DNA of 64,000 bases from Zygaena filipendulae (taxonomy: Eukaryota; Arthropoda; Insecta; Lepidoptera; Zygaenidae), in assembly GCA_907165275.2 (NCBI GenBank), contig OU015660.1, positions 3,350,501-3,414,500 of the forward strand, in the 5' to 3' direction. The position numbers and the translations under genes were made by a program. A model generated the notes under the pieces. That model did not search any database. It worked only from the letters and a program-made list of their open reading frames with translations, and was not told the origin of the DNA. Below are positions 1 through 30,861 of the stretch, one piece after another; the first letter of the stretch is position 1, and every line of letters starts with the position of its first letter.

Positions 1-417
1 TGCGCGAGTGCACTGCACATCTCCATTATATCCTTTATACCTTTACTAGTCTACACTCATATTATAAAAAGGTAAAGGTTTGGATTCAGGAGGAACTTGT
101 GAACTACTGAACCGATTGTAAAAATAGAGTTCCTACGGGAATTCTGAAATTGACGCGAGTAAAACCGAGGTAAATATATATAAATAAAAAATAAAGAGGT
201 AAAGTGTGTAATAGAGGACAATCTTTGGAATGACTGAACCGATTCTAAATATGACTGATAGTGAGCTGCAGTATGACACGCGAACATACGATCGCAGCAC
301 GGTAACGACGCGCCACGGTCGTGTTCCAGAGCTACGCGCGGAAGGTTTTGTTGTAGAAATGTGTTCGCGTTCGGCCTTCGCGAATTGGTTTAGTCACGCT
401 GACACAAACTTCAACTT

Positions 418-604
418 AGGCCCGCCGCTGATTGTGACTTTTTGTCGACGTGACTTTCTGTCACTTACTCAAGTGCAATGAAAACTATACTGAGTGCGCT
501 CATTATGGTAACGTGATAATACGATGACTCAGTATAGTTTTCATTGCACTTGACTAAGTGACAGAAAGTCACGTCGACAAAAAGTCACAATCAGCGGCGG
601 GCCT
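418..604. repeat. 78-bp near-perfect inverted repeat (hairpin/foldback)
   Basis: The left arm 418-495 and right arm 527-604 are reverse complements over 78 bp with one mismatch (77/78), separated by a 31-nt loop. The outer ends read AGGCCCGCCGCTGATTG. The two arms are almost undiverged, which fits a young foldback or MITE, or an arm kept uniform by gene conversion. No protein is encoded across it. Confidence 0.9.
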
Positions 605-1369
605 TACACATGACACGCGCAAAAGCAATCTTCGTCAAGGTTTTTAGCTATTGTTAGTAGATACATTAAATTTATTTATTACTGTACTTCCGCTTTCCGT
701 GTAAAAACAACCTATGTGTTAGGTATAAAATTATAATGATTTAATTTTGCATACCTAAGTATTGAGGATTTCTTCAATACAAGGCTACTTACAAATTTAC
801 CTGGGGTAATCCAGGGCGATTAGTCTCTACAGGTACAGTCAGCATCAAAACTAGCTGAGCAATACAAGTGTCCACATTGTGCTACACATTCGTAGTGATC
901 ATTCATCTATCCAAAAAATGTTTTCTTAATGTTTTGAGCATCCATGCAGTGCTTTGACTATAACTGAGCACACACGTTGTCAAATATTTCTTAGCGAACT
1001 AAAAGTCGTCAGTATGTAAATTGAATCTTTTCCAAATTAATTGTAATGATTAATTTTATTGTGAAGATTTGTTTACGGTATATTTGACAAATGATTATAT
1101 AATATTAATAATAATAATATATAACATTTATTTGCAAAAGCCAGTACAAAAAGACAGCATACAGACATTAAACTTAATTCTACATGGCTGTATTGGGTCA
1201 ACATGAGATTATGTCCCCTGATTCTCAAACTAGGTAAAAACCTGTGAGATGAAAGTCAGTGGTCACTCGCTGCGCTGATGCTCAAAGTAGATGACAGCCA
1301 AAAATAGTTTGTCACACTTAGGTACAATATTGGCCTCTAGATTGGCGTATTTATTAGTAAATGTTCTGT

Positions 1370-1450
1370 GTATGTGTATGTGTGTGTGTTTGTGTGTGAG
1401 TGTGTATATGTGTGTGTGTTTGTGCGTGTGTGTGTGTGTGTATATATATG
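1370..1450. repeat. (TG)n microsatellite, imperfect
   Basis: An interrupted GT/TG dinucleotide run with TATG interruptions, ending in a short TA run. It lies about 270 bp upstream of a Doa exon. Confidence 0.85.
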
Positions 1451-1716
1451 TGTGACATATTGACACAGTCATACAATCCTAAAAATAATTTGAATACTAT
1501 TTTCTGCAAATGTTATTGGTTTTTTTGGGTGTATAAAACTATTTGAATACACATGGCGTGCTCCTATATATCTGATGTTATTTAACAGTTAATTCAAAGG
1601 GACTGCCCTGGTGGATGCACATTGCATGATGTTTACCTATTTCATTTCTGTCAAATATTTTCCTGTGTATTGTTCCATGTGAACTCCACCTTAATCGTAT
1701 GTTTGTTCTATTTCAG

Positions 1717-1822
1717 AATGGTGCGCAAGACGAGGACAAAATATTTCTATCACGGCAAACTTGACTGGGACGAGAAATCGTCGGCTGGCAGATATGTCCG
1801 GGAGAACTGCAAGCCTCTGTTG
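1717..1822 (+). CDS. Doa: Doa exon ([11 protein letters not shown] block)
   Basis: Acceptor ttTCAG at 1713-1716, donor TTG|gtgagt after 1822. It encodes 35 residues from [12 protein letters not shown] to [10 protein letters not shown]. The first base completes the last codon of the unseen upstream exon. Confidence 0.88.
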
Positions 1823-4800
1823 GTGAGTTGTGGATGCGGATATCTATAATACTTACTTATATTAAATTCGAATGTAACAAACACTGTTGAATATTTGTGT
1901 AACACCGTTGCTTTTGATCCGGACTGTTTGTTACCCACAGAAAAAAAGCTTTTTTATTACTGTTTTATGAAGATAGAGCCCAGTTTTAGGTGCTGAAAGA
2001 CAAACGAGTTTAACCAAAAACTATTGTAACTTGTACACTGATGGTCCGATTTGTCATATCCTTTTTACGTGTAATAATGCGACCGGGCATCAAGTGAAGG
2101 TCGAGGAGTCTTCATAAATGTTTGTATGAAGAGCAAATATTTTAGTCGGACCGTTTGAGAGTGGGTTATTCTCGGTATATACAGTTGATTTGTTCGCCGT
2201 TTACTTTTAACAATGTCGTAAATGAAAGGAAATTGAACATGCCAAAGTAATTACTGAGTACGTGGGATGAATTTATTAAATATTGATTGCAAATATTGAT
2301 TCTTCTTTGCGTTCGCGGCGAGCGGTGTGCATGTGGTATTTATAAGTATGTGTTTTGGCTGCAGTTAATAAACTTTGCCTTTGCCAATGTTAAATATAAT
2401 TAAATTGCTTTCGGTACTCGAGTTGCTCGCCTGTTTATCCATTTATTTCCCGAGGGAACCCAAAAAAACAGCTAGTTTATGTTATGTCGTATATAATTAG
2501 TATTTTATTAGGTGGATCGTCAGAACTAATTTTTTTATAAAATTTCTGAAGATATTTTCTCGAATTACGGCTGCTTTTTATGGTAAATACCATTAAAAAA
2601 TATAGTATTTTATTAGGTATTAGACTAATACCTAAATCTATGTAGACATCTATTATAAAAAAAAAATGTATTTTACAATCCTAAATGCGAATGTAAGTTT
2701 GTTACGCTTTCATGCTTTAACCACTTAACCGATTGGCATGAAATTTTGCATACACGTTGTCAGGGGTACAAAAAGGACATAGGGTACTTTCATCCCGGAA
2801 TTCCCGTTGAAATTAACAGCTAATAAAAATGAAAAGCGGCCGTAGTGCGAGGATGTATGTGTTGAAATTATTATGAAAAGCTATATCCAACGACGGTCCA
2901 CGGGTCCATTATTTATTTTATTTGACATTTACTTATACATTTTAGAATATCAATCTATTTTTGTGAAATTGTATGGTTGGGTTAATTTGCCTGAAATAAA
3001 TGAATAAATTAAAAAGAAGCTGTAACTGACTGAGTATGTGTTGTGGTTGCAGAGGTACCTGCAGAACACCAGCGAGGAGCACAGGCAGCTGTTCGACCTG
3101 ATCGCGCGCATGCTCGAGTACGAGCCCGTGCAACGGATCACGCTGCGCGACGCGCTGCGGCACCCCTTCTTCAACAAGCTGCCCGCGCACCAGAAACTGG
3201 GCGGTATGTACGCACCAAGCACATGCGTGTACTGTATACTATAAGGCGTTCCAAAATTTGACGCAAATATTTACAGGACTGAAAGTATACGTTGTAACAA
3301 ACAAGATAAGCGAAAAAATAATATTATGTCTTTCGTAGTATTTCACAGTACGAGGAAAATAAATTTGTTGAAAAAACATCACCCTTTTAAAAGCTAACAA
3401 CTACATTCACAAAATACACAATACACGTAGCTCACTAATACAAGGCACGCGCCATGCCATGCACACAGCGAGCGATGCATTAGCTGGTCGAATACTACTC
3501 GGGTCATTAAAATACCGGCGATGTGTGTGTACAAGCGATTGAGCAGCGAGCGCCTTCACATGTTTCCGTTTTGATTGATTTATTTTATTCGAAAAAAATG
3601 TTTTTATTATTTTTGTCTTTTTTATTTTATAAACATGTTTATTACGGTGTATACTTTCAACCCTGTAAATATTTGCAGCTAATTTTGGAACACCTTATAT
3701 ACAACATCGTTGGTGTAGCGGTAAGGGAACGTACCCACACTTCGTAACCCGTTCAGGAGGAGGCAGAAGGGTCTTTAAAAATACCACGCTTGGTCACAGG
3801 GGTGGGGGAGGGGGGTAAAAAGTTGTAAGTTGTCTGGTACCCATAGACACGCTCTGCTTGGTTTGGGACCAAGTGGGGCTGTCTAATAATGTCCAAGCAT
3901 TAATATTATTATGATATCAGGTGATCGCATAACCCACACTGTGGGTGAAACCGCAAGACATATTCAGTATCAAACAGTAATGGGGATTTTGACTACTTTT
4001 GAAAATCAAAATTTTAATTAGTCCGTCAGTTAGAAACTAAAAAACAATGGGCATGTTTCTTTTTGCTTTTTTAAATAAATTAAAATGTACAGAGATAAAG
4101 CGCACTAAAGTTTAGGGTGAGGGGGTCGTGACGTCACTAACCGCTAAAACCGCCATACAAACTGTTCGAATAGTGACGTCACGCGAAATTCCAACTCAAT
4201 GTATCGCCGTTATTTTTTGATTACGTAAAAAAAAAGAAAAAACACGTGTCCAATATTTTTTATTAATCAACAAGACGGACTAAAAAAAAATTAGTCAACA
4301 TGCCCATTGTTTTTTTTTTTTGTTCTTGACCATAATTATATCTTGGTGCTCTTGTTACGTTCAAAAATCGTGGGTTCGATACCCACTGGTGATGTCCACG
4401 TGTTTTTACGGTCCTTGTCTAGTCACTACAGCACATGATCATGTTAATTTGGCACGGATGTAATACAGAAGTGTAACATCCATGTTATGTTGAACCGAAT
4501 AATTATAAAACCATGTCTATGGTTTGTGTTCTTCATTTGATATCTTTTGTTATAGGATACCAGTATACAAGGCCAACGTTTCTTAGGTCAGGCTCTTTCA
4601 TAGCTGTTAGATGCTTCTCTCAAAGCTTCATGTTTCATTATATATATAAAACATAATTTTACATGATTATTGTGTTGTCAATTTGTGGTTAATTCGTTTC
4701 GCTTACTTATTTCATTGTTAACTCTTTATTTTCCTGTGTGTAACATGCGTTGATTTAATAATTTTCTCAATTCTTAAACACTCACTCATCATAACGCTAA

Positions 4801-5325
4801 GACCCGTGCTCGGGCCAGAAATTCTACATCATACATTTTTGTACAAATTTTATTGAAATCAAAATTCTTATCAAGTCAAGAATCTTTAAGGACCTAAACG
4901 TTGATTTTAAAAAAGGAGGGCGTGTTTCTCTTTGTATGAACACGAGCAAGGTGTGAAACTAATAATTAAACAAAGCGACAGCATAACGTAACGTTTTTTT
5001 CCGCCAGTACCAGTGCCCAAAGTAGTTACTCTTGAATAAAATTGCTGCTGCATTGCGATACCAATTTGCATATCATTATAGATTTTAGATTTTCAGGCAG
5101 ACATAGCCCTCAATTTACTCAACAGTTGGCGTCTTGGGTCCTCGAGGTCTTTAAAGCTTAATTTGACCTGACACCGAATCTAATTAGTACGCCGCATTGA
5201 AAGTTGAAAGAATGCGAAAGACAGTTGTAATGCTCGTGTTAAATGATTGGTTGCCCTCGTTTGCAGGCAATAGCCGCGCCGAGTCGTCCGGTTCCCGCGA
5301 GCGGTCGCACTCGCTCAGCAGGTGA
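1717..5325 (+). CDS. Doa: LAMMER/CLK dual-specificity kinase, C-terminal exons (Doa-like)
   Basis: Three exons, 1717-1822, 3053-3203 and 5267-5325, encode the last 104 residues of a CLK/LAMMER kinase. Read in order they give the [17 protein letters not shown] and [12 protein letters not shown] blocks typical of CLK/Doa, then subdomain XI ([20 protein letters not shown]), and a short Ser/Arg tail ending [10 protein letters not shown] before TGA. All junctions are AG/GT and the phases fit: exon 1 begins with the third base of a codon, exon 2 starts at a codon boundary and exon 3 opens with GC to complete a Gly. In the family this kinase phosphorylates SR splicing factors in the nucleus and cytoplasm. 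The catalytic core and the LAMMER motif lie outside the window. It is convergent with malic enzyme. Assignment to Doa rather than another CLK rests on insects usually having a single LAMMER kinase. Confidence 0.9.
2678..2823 (+). mobile_element. Helitron-like copy (Lep-type), degraded
   Basis: Starts TCCTAAATGCG and carries the family core (ACCGATTGGCATGAAATTT, CACGTTGTCAGGGGTACA, GGACATAGGGTACTTT) and ends AACAGCTAAT. It lies in the Doa intron. Confidence 0.65.
3053..3203 (+). CDS. Doa: Doa exon (kinase subdomain XI)
   Basis: Acceptor GTTGCAG before 3053, donor G|gtatgt after 3203. It encodes [20 protein letters not shown] through [14 protein letters not shown], 50 codons plus one base. It is markedly GC-richer than the flanking intron. 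Confidence 0.9.
3242..3697. mobile_element. MITE with ~60-bp terminal inverted repeats (family E)
   Basis: The left end TAAGGCGTTCCAAAATT... and the right end ...AATTTTGGAACACCTTA are inverted copies over about 60 bp with scattered mismatches (shared cores GCAAATATTTACAGG and TGAAAGTATAC). It starts 38 bp after the Doa exon. A diverged relative lies at 54447-54761. Confidence 0.75.
3979..4308. mobile_element. MITE family A, copy 1 (TGACGTCA-bearing)
   Basis: Outer ends are AATGGGGATTTTGACTA and TAGTCAACATGCCCATT, with inner inverted TTAGTCCGTC/GACGGACTAA. Two GTGACGTCAC palindromes sit symmetrically inside. It is inverted relative to the other copies at 9052, 12085, 24622 and 47321. Confidence 0.8.
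4335..4470 (+). repeat. SINE-like fragment with tRNA B box
   Basis: Contains GGGTTCGATACCC, a Pol III B-box-like motif, in a degraded tRNA-like context followed by a unique tail. No tRNA cloverleaf can be drawn. Confidence 0.35.
5267..5325 (+). CDS. Doa: Doa terminal coding exon (Ser/Arg tail)
   Basis: Acceptor TTTGCAG before 5267. It encodes (G)[18 protein letters not shown] and TGA at 5323-5325. The stop overlaps a strong donor-like string CAGGTGAGG (5319-5327). Confidence 0.85.
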
Positions 5326-5502
5326 GGCGCGCGGCGCGCCAGCCGCGGGCGCGGCGCCGGCCCGGGCCGCCCGCCGGTGTGACTTGTAAAGTGTACATTG
5401 TTTTCGAAGTGATAAGTGATAATATTTTCTCGAACATGTAATTTAGGTAATTTGTTGTGAATCGGTACTTCTCAATTTGTATTTATAGTTATTATTATTC
5501 AA

Positions 5503-5527
5503 AATAAAAGACTGTCGGTCTAATAAA
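5503..5527 (+). terminator. Two AATAAA polyadenylation signals of Doa
   Basis: AATAAA at 5503-5508 and 5522-5527, about 180-200 bp after the Doa stop. This is a plausible 3' end for the transcript. Confidence 0.6.
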
Positions 5528-8105
5528 AATGCATTTGATTGGAGTGTCACAATAAGTTCCCGAGATTTTATAAACACTAGCCTGTTTGAGGCGGTCAATG
5601 CAAAAGTTTACTAACATGCATTACTTCGTAGCGGTCGTGTACGGTAAACTACTTCAAACGTTATCGTTATTATATCAAATTCATATTTAATATAGCATGT
5701 ATCAAGAGCACATTTGAAATTTTTGGCATACATAGAAAAATATGCGTTTTGAAAGACCGCTTTTGCTTGATGGCCTCATTTATACTTTTTCTAAAATCAG
5801 TTGTATCCCTGGGTATCCGAGCTATGAGAAAGTCGTGGACGTCATATTTTACAAAAAAGAAAACCTAGTATGGTAAACTGTACACACCTTTGACCTTATC
5901 CATGCATTCCTCGTACTCGATGCCGTCAAATGGTACAAAATAAATGTGCGCCATAAGTGCATGTACTCATGCCATTGCCAATGAAAGTTCATTCTTTAAG
6001 TTGGTATATAATTTATTTCAAAATATACATAAAAATTATCACTAAAATTTCATGTAAATATAAATCAGCAATTTTACATAGGTATACATTTATTATAGTA
6101 TAAATTCATTGTAGTCGAGTGACTATTTAGTTGGTTCATTTAACATTGATCCACAAAAGGTCAATGTTGCAAACATATATGTGTTATATTGAAAGTATAA
6201 ATTCCATTGCGCATTTCAACCACACTTTAATAATCCTAAATAAAAAATATATGATTATATACTGTAAGCGTTATTCTTTTCATTTTAATCAGATATCTAA
6301 ATAACTTACTAAGTACATATTCCAGTAACCAATATTGACAATCTGACGTTTTTCGAAGCTGTTTATTTTAATACAAATTTTATCAACAAAATATTAATCA
6401 ATTAAAAAACAAGTTCTTATCCGGCTTCGGCTACGTCGCTACTCGCTACCCATTTCCACATACAGCATTTCAAAAGTTCTTAATGAATTCGCCATTGATA
6501 TAAAAAAAATACTTAAAATGTCATTTCCACTCAGACTCAAATCTTGATTTTAAAAGTTGCATTTACATATAAAAAATTAATTCACACACAAGTTCCAATA
6601 TAAAAGCAGTTATTTAACAAAATTATTCAAATGAGCGTTTGAATTAGATATTTGTTTTTTTTTTTCTATATCAATGGAATAGCTCGTGTTGAGAGTTGAT
6701 CACACAAGGGTAAGGACGGTTAGCGATGACATAATCAAATGTCATCCACAGCCTTGTTTCTCTGAAGAGAATCTGGGACCTTGTTACTTAAACCAGAGAT
6801 ATATATAGAACGGCACGTTGGCCGGAGGCATTCCCCATTCGCGAAATTACCGCGGAAATGTATATAACCTATGTATATAGAGAGATACACACAAGAGCAG
6901 AAAGAGATATAGACATAAGGATTTGGTATATTATAGATGTTGATGTAAGTGTGAAGAGTGTGCTATTTACGCACTAGATTCTTCTCTTGGAAATAGGAGA
7001 CTTGGCCTTGGGCCAAATTAATTCCACAACTAGGCGAACTAGTTTGTCAATCCGATGAACGTACAAATGCGATAAAATGATTATTGTCTCAATTCAAGAA
7101 GGTAAAAGTTAAAAGCGAGCCAATCACATTTTATTTAGAAAATTTGTAACCACCGAATCACTGAACCCCGTCGTGGGTCTTATGAGACAAACGCAACATC
7201 AAAGCGGGGAATCTGAGAATGTATTGTGTTTTTAATCCGCAGCTGCCACTGTTTTCGTCTCACAAGTGTTGTATCGCTATTTAATGTCTTCAATCTACAC
7301 ATGTTTGCTTAACAAACTAGTTGACCTAATTGTCTAGCACCCACGCCGTGTTGGCTCCGATTGAGCTAACATTACACTCAATATTTTTATCGTGATCCAC
7401 GTAGGTAATCGTCTACATTTTCAAGGATCTCATCGCATTATTTCTGGGTTTTCTGAAATCCAGCATCTCGTTTTAGATCTTCATTCTAATAGTTCGCGGT
7501 GATCAAGGCCTTATATTAACCTAATTCTTCATCAACCATCGTCAATTTAATCACCTTTGATACCCAATCGCTAAGAAATCATTACTAGCATATATACCTA
7601 CTATAATAATATGCGTCCATAAACTATAGAGAGGGCATGTAGGCGGGGCAGGCGCGCTAACGCTGCAAAGGAAGTTAGAGCAAATGCTCTAACTTGCCCA
7701 AAACTTCTTTTGCTGCCATCCCAAATAAAATTACCACAATATTCCCAAAACTGTATTATGAAAACAATGACTTAGTAAAAACATAACCATAAAGCGTTAA
7801 ATACATTTCTTTACGTTAATGAATGTTCAAGTGCGTGATGAATAGTTTTGTGTGCGAAAATCACCCGGCGACACTGGTTTTCATCTGTTTCATACTCTAA
7901 GTTGATGTCCCTTCTGTCTGTTACTTTCTGTTCTGTGGATGCGATACTATTGAACGTCTAGACTGTCTTCGATCCATCAATATGGATCACGATAAATATT
8001 GAGCGAGTAGTGTTCGTGTGTGTGTGTGTGTGTGTGTTTGTGTGTGTGATGGAGGGGAGAGGGTGAGGGTGGTGCGGTGCGGTGTAGTTGTGTGCAGTGG
8101 TGTCA
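5528..8105. other. Region between Doa and Men 3' ends
   Basis: AT-rich with no coding signal on either strand. It must include the 3' UTR of the minus-strand malic enzyme, whose 3' end could not be fixed. A perfect short hairpin (GTTAGAGCA/TGCTCTAAC) lies near 7673-7694. A (GT)n microsatellite at about 8010-8049 sits about 60 bp beyond the Men stop. Confidence 0.5.
8010..8049. repeat. (GT)n microsatellite in the Men 3' UTR
   Basis: A GT run of about 17 units with one interruption. On the Men transcript it would read (AC)n shortly after the stop codon. Confidence 0.85.
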
Positions 8106-27119
<19,014 letters not shown>

Positions 27120-27288
27120 TGCGGTTTCGCTCCTGAAAAAAAAACGGGGAAAATTTTCAGCGACATCACACTGACACAAAAACGGAACTGTTGCGGTAAC
27201 GAGATAAGAGATGGCGGTATTTAGTAAGTAGATAATAATATGTATTTTGAACTCTGTGGGAACGTGACCCGGCTTGCTTTAAGAATAA

Positions 27289-27445
27289 TACAAGGTGTTA
27301 ATTAATTAACTGAAAACTAGAAAATAGTTTGCTCAGAATCGTCTATCGAATCGATATGTTTTAATATAGGTTATTTTTTTTCGTTTTTACTAGCCTATGT
27401 CTAAATGATTCATAATATAATATTTGGCGCGTGGCGCGTACGCGC
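27289..27445. repeat. Truncated family C MITE
   Basis: Matches the left half of the element at 18695-19051 (AATTAACTGAAAACTAGAAA, TTTTAATATAGGTTAT). No right terminal repeat remains. Confidence 0.7.
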
Positions 27446-27499
27446 GTTTTCAAAGTTCAGTTCAAAGTTTTTTTGCGAACAAGTACAATCATGCACAAC

Positions 27500-28030
27500 G
27501 TAATCTACTTGCCCCGCTCTCCACAGTCCACACCGGCGCACCCCGCCCTCTCGCGCCCCACGCGTCTCGTCTGTTGTAATACAATCCCTATCCCTACTAA
27601 TATTATAAATAAGAAACTAACTCTGTCTTTCTGTCTGTCTGTTACGCTTTCACGCCTTAAAGACTCAACCGATCATCATGAAATTTTGGATACACGATGT
27701 CAGGGTACAGAGAAGGACATAGGCTACTTTTTATCCCGGAATTTCCACGGGAACTCCGAAATTACGCTAATACGAAATAATCGCTTTCCTGAACTCGAAA
27801 ACTACACAGAGGATCATCCCAATGTTTACGATGATGTTTCCTTTTTGTTGTTAGGTGTTGCGTTATTCATTTTTCATACAAAAAAAACGCTCGATATCGA
27901 AAGGACGAGAGCGAAATAATTCGTGCTCCCCCTACAGCGCTGGCGTGGCACCTCCGCGGCGTCGAGGTTGCGCGGACGCTGGCACGACGACGACGCTCGC
28001 GCTCGAGAGACCCAAGTGTGGGGGGTCTCT
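27500..28030 (-). promoter_or_regulatory. Candidate Men promoter / 5' non-coding exon region
   Basis: Two GC-rich, CpG-bearing patches (27500-27580 and 27915-28030) stand out in AT-rich DNA just upstream of Men exon 1, where a 5' UTR exon is required. A possible donor GCGGAG|gtgcca lies in the second patch on the minus strand. A Helitron-like copy (27592-27767) sits between them. No defined promoter element was found. Confidence 0.3.
27592..27767 (+). mobile_element. Helitron-like copy, 3'-truncated
   Basis: Starts CCCTACTAATATTATAAATA and has the full core up to CTCCGAAATTACG, then breaks off before the terminal hairpin. Confidence 0.75.
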
Positions 28031-28549
28031 TAATATTGTTATTCCTAATGTCATAGAGTTGGAAATAATGTGAACGCAAGTATATTTACCTACAATAGGT
28101 ACCTATTTAAAAAACTTTTTCGTTGGAATTTATCGATGAAACCACAATACGATACGATAGGTAACCACTGCAGAACTATGTACTTGTCAACCTTCCTACC
28201 GTTGTGTTGCTGAGGTTACTATAATATCTGTGCTGAGGTTAACGATAAACATTGGTCAGTGACTTGCGAGTTGCAATGCATATAGGACTAAATAATTTGG
28301 TATTTTTTTATTCTAACAATACCTAGAGCTTGATATAATAAGTCCTAATAAATTTTAAATATATGAATACTATTATCTTTTATTGGAATTTGTTTGTACA
28401 ATACAATGTAGGTACATTTAAACGATTAAATATGCGAAATTAAACTTGTTCGACGTTCTTTTCTCTTTGTCAGCCTGCAGATCCTTTAATAGGCACAGAA
28501 AATGGATTAACCATTGTTACTTTAGTAAATAATACTTAACAATTTCACT

Positions 28550-28664
28550 GCCCTTATTCACGTTAATATCTAATGTTTAGGACTCTGGAGCGCTTGCGAT
28601 GATGTTTTTGGGACGCGCGTTCTGGGCAAGGAATATTATGTTGTTGGTCATAGTGAATAAGGGC
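28550..28664. mobile_element. MITE family F, short copy
   Basis: 12-bp terminal inverted repeat GCCCTTATTCAC/GTGAATAAGGGC. It shares GGACGCGCGTT and TTGTTGGTCATAGTGAATAA with 47742-47795 and 59910-60171. Confidence 0.75.
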
Positions 28665-29339
28665 CCTGTTTGAAGATTAGGTACGTAGCTACGTGGCCCT
28701 TGGGTCTACGATCATATGCGTGCTACGCCATGCGCCCTTAGCTACAGGCATAAGCTACAACAACCGTCTTTCCGCTACGCTCCTATACTAGCTACGACCT
28801 CGAGCTACGCCCTACCCAAGCGGCAGAATAGCCGGGCAATCCTTGCCACTCTGGATGCATGGACACTTCATTTGAAGAGCGATTAAGTTCTGCAAACAAA
28901 GGTCCGATTTGAGCTAATTATTTATTTACATGGATAAACTGTCTCTATACATTAATAATAAAAGGCGGGTCTTAATAACATTACTTTTAAAGTTGTGTAC
29001 TAATACTAAGAGGAAAAAAAATTAGAATACCTATCTGCCGTCTATTTGAAGTTCTAAAAAGGTTCTAAGAAAATCTAAACATAGCTTTTCTACTGACAGT
29101 ATCTTAGAAGGTTATAATATTAAAAATATTGTCACATGAAAAACCTGCACACAGAAGAAACAAAGTATTTGTATCCTTTCTTCTTTTGCTTAGTGACGAC
29201 AGTGATGATGGCTTCGACCGCTTGACTGATGGCTAAAAGATGAGCGTATGAAAGAATCTTTGCAGGATAAAATCCCTTACCATAGTAATTGTTCTAATAA
29301 AATCAAATTGTTGGACAGATTTCGGCGTACTACCTAGCT

Positions 29340-29585
29340 TTGTGTTGGATTAAAAGGGAGCTGCCTTTTAACACGTCTGAAGGCTATAGAATTCTATTAC
29401 CTACAGACCGAACAGAGACGAGACAAAATACTAATATTAAAAGTTGGCGTCACACTCTAGGTGAACAGAATTGGGCTGATTTGGCTTCGCGCTGCTGTAA
29501 TGCGAAAGAGACTCAATCAGTTGAGTGCCGTTGGTGGGAAGACTGCTATTACGGCAGTCGCCAGATGTTAGAAAACTGTGTTTAA
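29340..29585 (+). pseudogene. BEL/Pao-like pol remnant
   Basis: A short open frame has WRHTLGEQNWADLASRCC followed by ECRWWED. This resembles the segment after the RNase H domain of BEL/Pao polyproteins (W-R-H-x-x-G-x-x-N-x-A-D-L-x-S-R ... WWxG). The surrounding frames are broken and no LTRs were found, so it is a decayed fragment. Confidence 0.5.
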
Positions 29586-30861
29586 TGAATTAGTTGTTTG
29601 TGGTACCTTATACAAATCGATACAACTAGTTGAAGGACATTTTATTCAAAACACCATTTCATAACAGTAATGATTCAATACATGTATAGGATTAGAGTTT
29701 TTACTTACCGACTATTGATATTAATCCCACCCGCGCCATTAACTTGACGTGTGTCAATCTGATCATTTGATTTCACTTTGCGCGATAGAAATTCCATTGT
29801 TTTTAAATTGCTTTTTTTTTGTTTAAGCTATTTTAGCACTTTTTAATTTTTTAATAGTAGACCAAAGACGTAACTCAAGGCTTTATACAGAAATATTTGG
29901 TGGTTTGATATTATTTTGCGAGTTAAGATGTTGTTCTTCATTAATTATAACTTTGCTTCGCACCATTTGAACTTTCCGTGTCGTGTGAGCAATAATGAAC
30001 ACTCAATGACGACTGAAGGATGCTAGATGGATGATCACGTTTATGCGTATACAAAGGTCAAACTAGGCCAGCCGATATAAAAATCACATGTTTTCAGATA
30101 TTTTATTAAGGAATTATCGAGGGAAGAATATTATGTAAAATAGGATAAATAGTAAATACATAGATATTATCTAGGATTTGCATTGTGGCATGTAATGTAC
30201 TCAATATACTTTATATATAATATTTTATAATGTAAAATAAATACAATACCTAGTACCTACAATACCGTCAAAAGTTGTTGTTTTTGCATTTTTGTTTAAA
30301 CTTTTGACATATTAAAATACGTCAAATAGTATAAATTATAGTCGCTTTCCGCTGTTTGTCCTTATGTATGCTTAAATCTTTAAAACTACGCAACGGATTT
30401 TCATGCGTTTTTCACCAATTGATGAGTGATTTATGAGGAAGGTTTATATCTAGGTATATTTTATCCTGGGAACCACGGGGAACAGCTAGTAAAATGTAAA
30501 CGGTAAAATGTTGGTAAAATTTATAATTTAAGTTATATTGCCATAAAACCATATTTATAAAACCATTTTTTGTATAATTGGTTACATAAATTTTATGATT
30601 TAAATGTTATATATATAATATGCCATAAATAGGATTGAAAAAATATTCAAAAACTAGCAGAGTTTTTTTTTACACACATTTGAAGTTGATACTTTCCTAT
30701 ATTATATAACTTTACCATTGCTGTTTCTAATATTAGACTACTGTGAATATACATATATTTAGAATATTTATTATGTAGGTACGTTTATTATGTAAGTAAC
30801 AAAAAAAAAACAGTGGAATGTGTACGTGTAGACTGTGACATATTACGTATGATCTTATATT

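Larger units (their letters stand above)
1..1716 (+). other. Intron of Doa with repeats; no exon seen
   Basis: No coding exon is visible here. The next upstream Doa exon, which should encode the EHLAMMER signature, is not found, so it probably lies left of the window. The stretch holds a Helitron-like remnant near 56-165 (ACTGAACCGATT and GGGAATTCTGAAATT motifs), a long hairpin at 418-604 and a TG-rich microsatellite at about 1370-1450. Confidence 0.6.

Noticed and set aside
7673..7694. Short perfect hairpin as a microRNA precursor
   Set aside because: The stem is about 9-10 bp, too short. Many such hairpins occur in this AT-rich DNA (also 41720-41762 and 61038-61067).
27120..27179. Upstream in-frame ATG extending Men exon 1
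   Set aside because: A strong TTTTTTTTCAG acceptor lies between it and the exon, so the extension is intron sequence.
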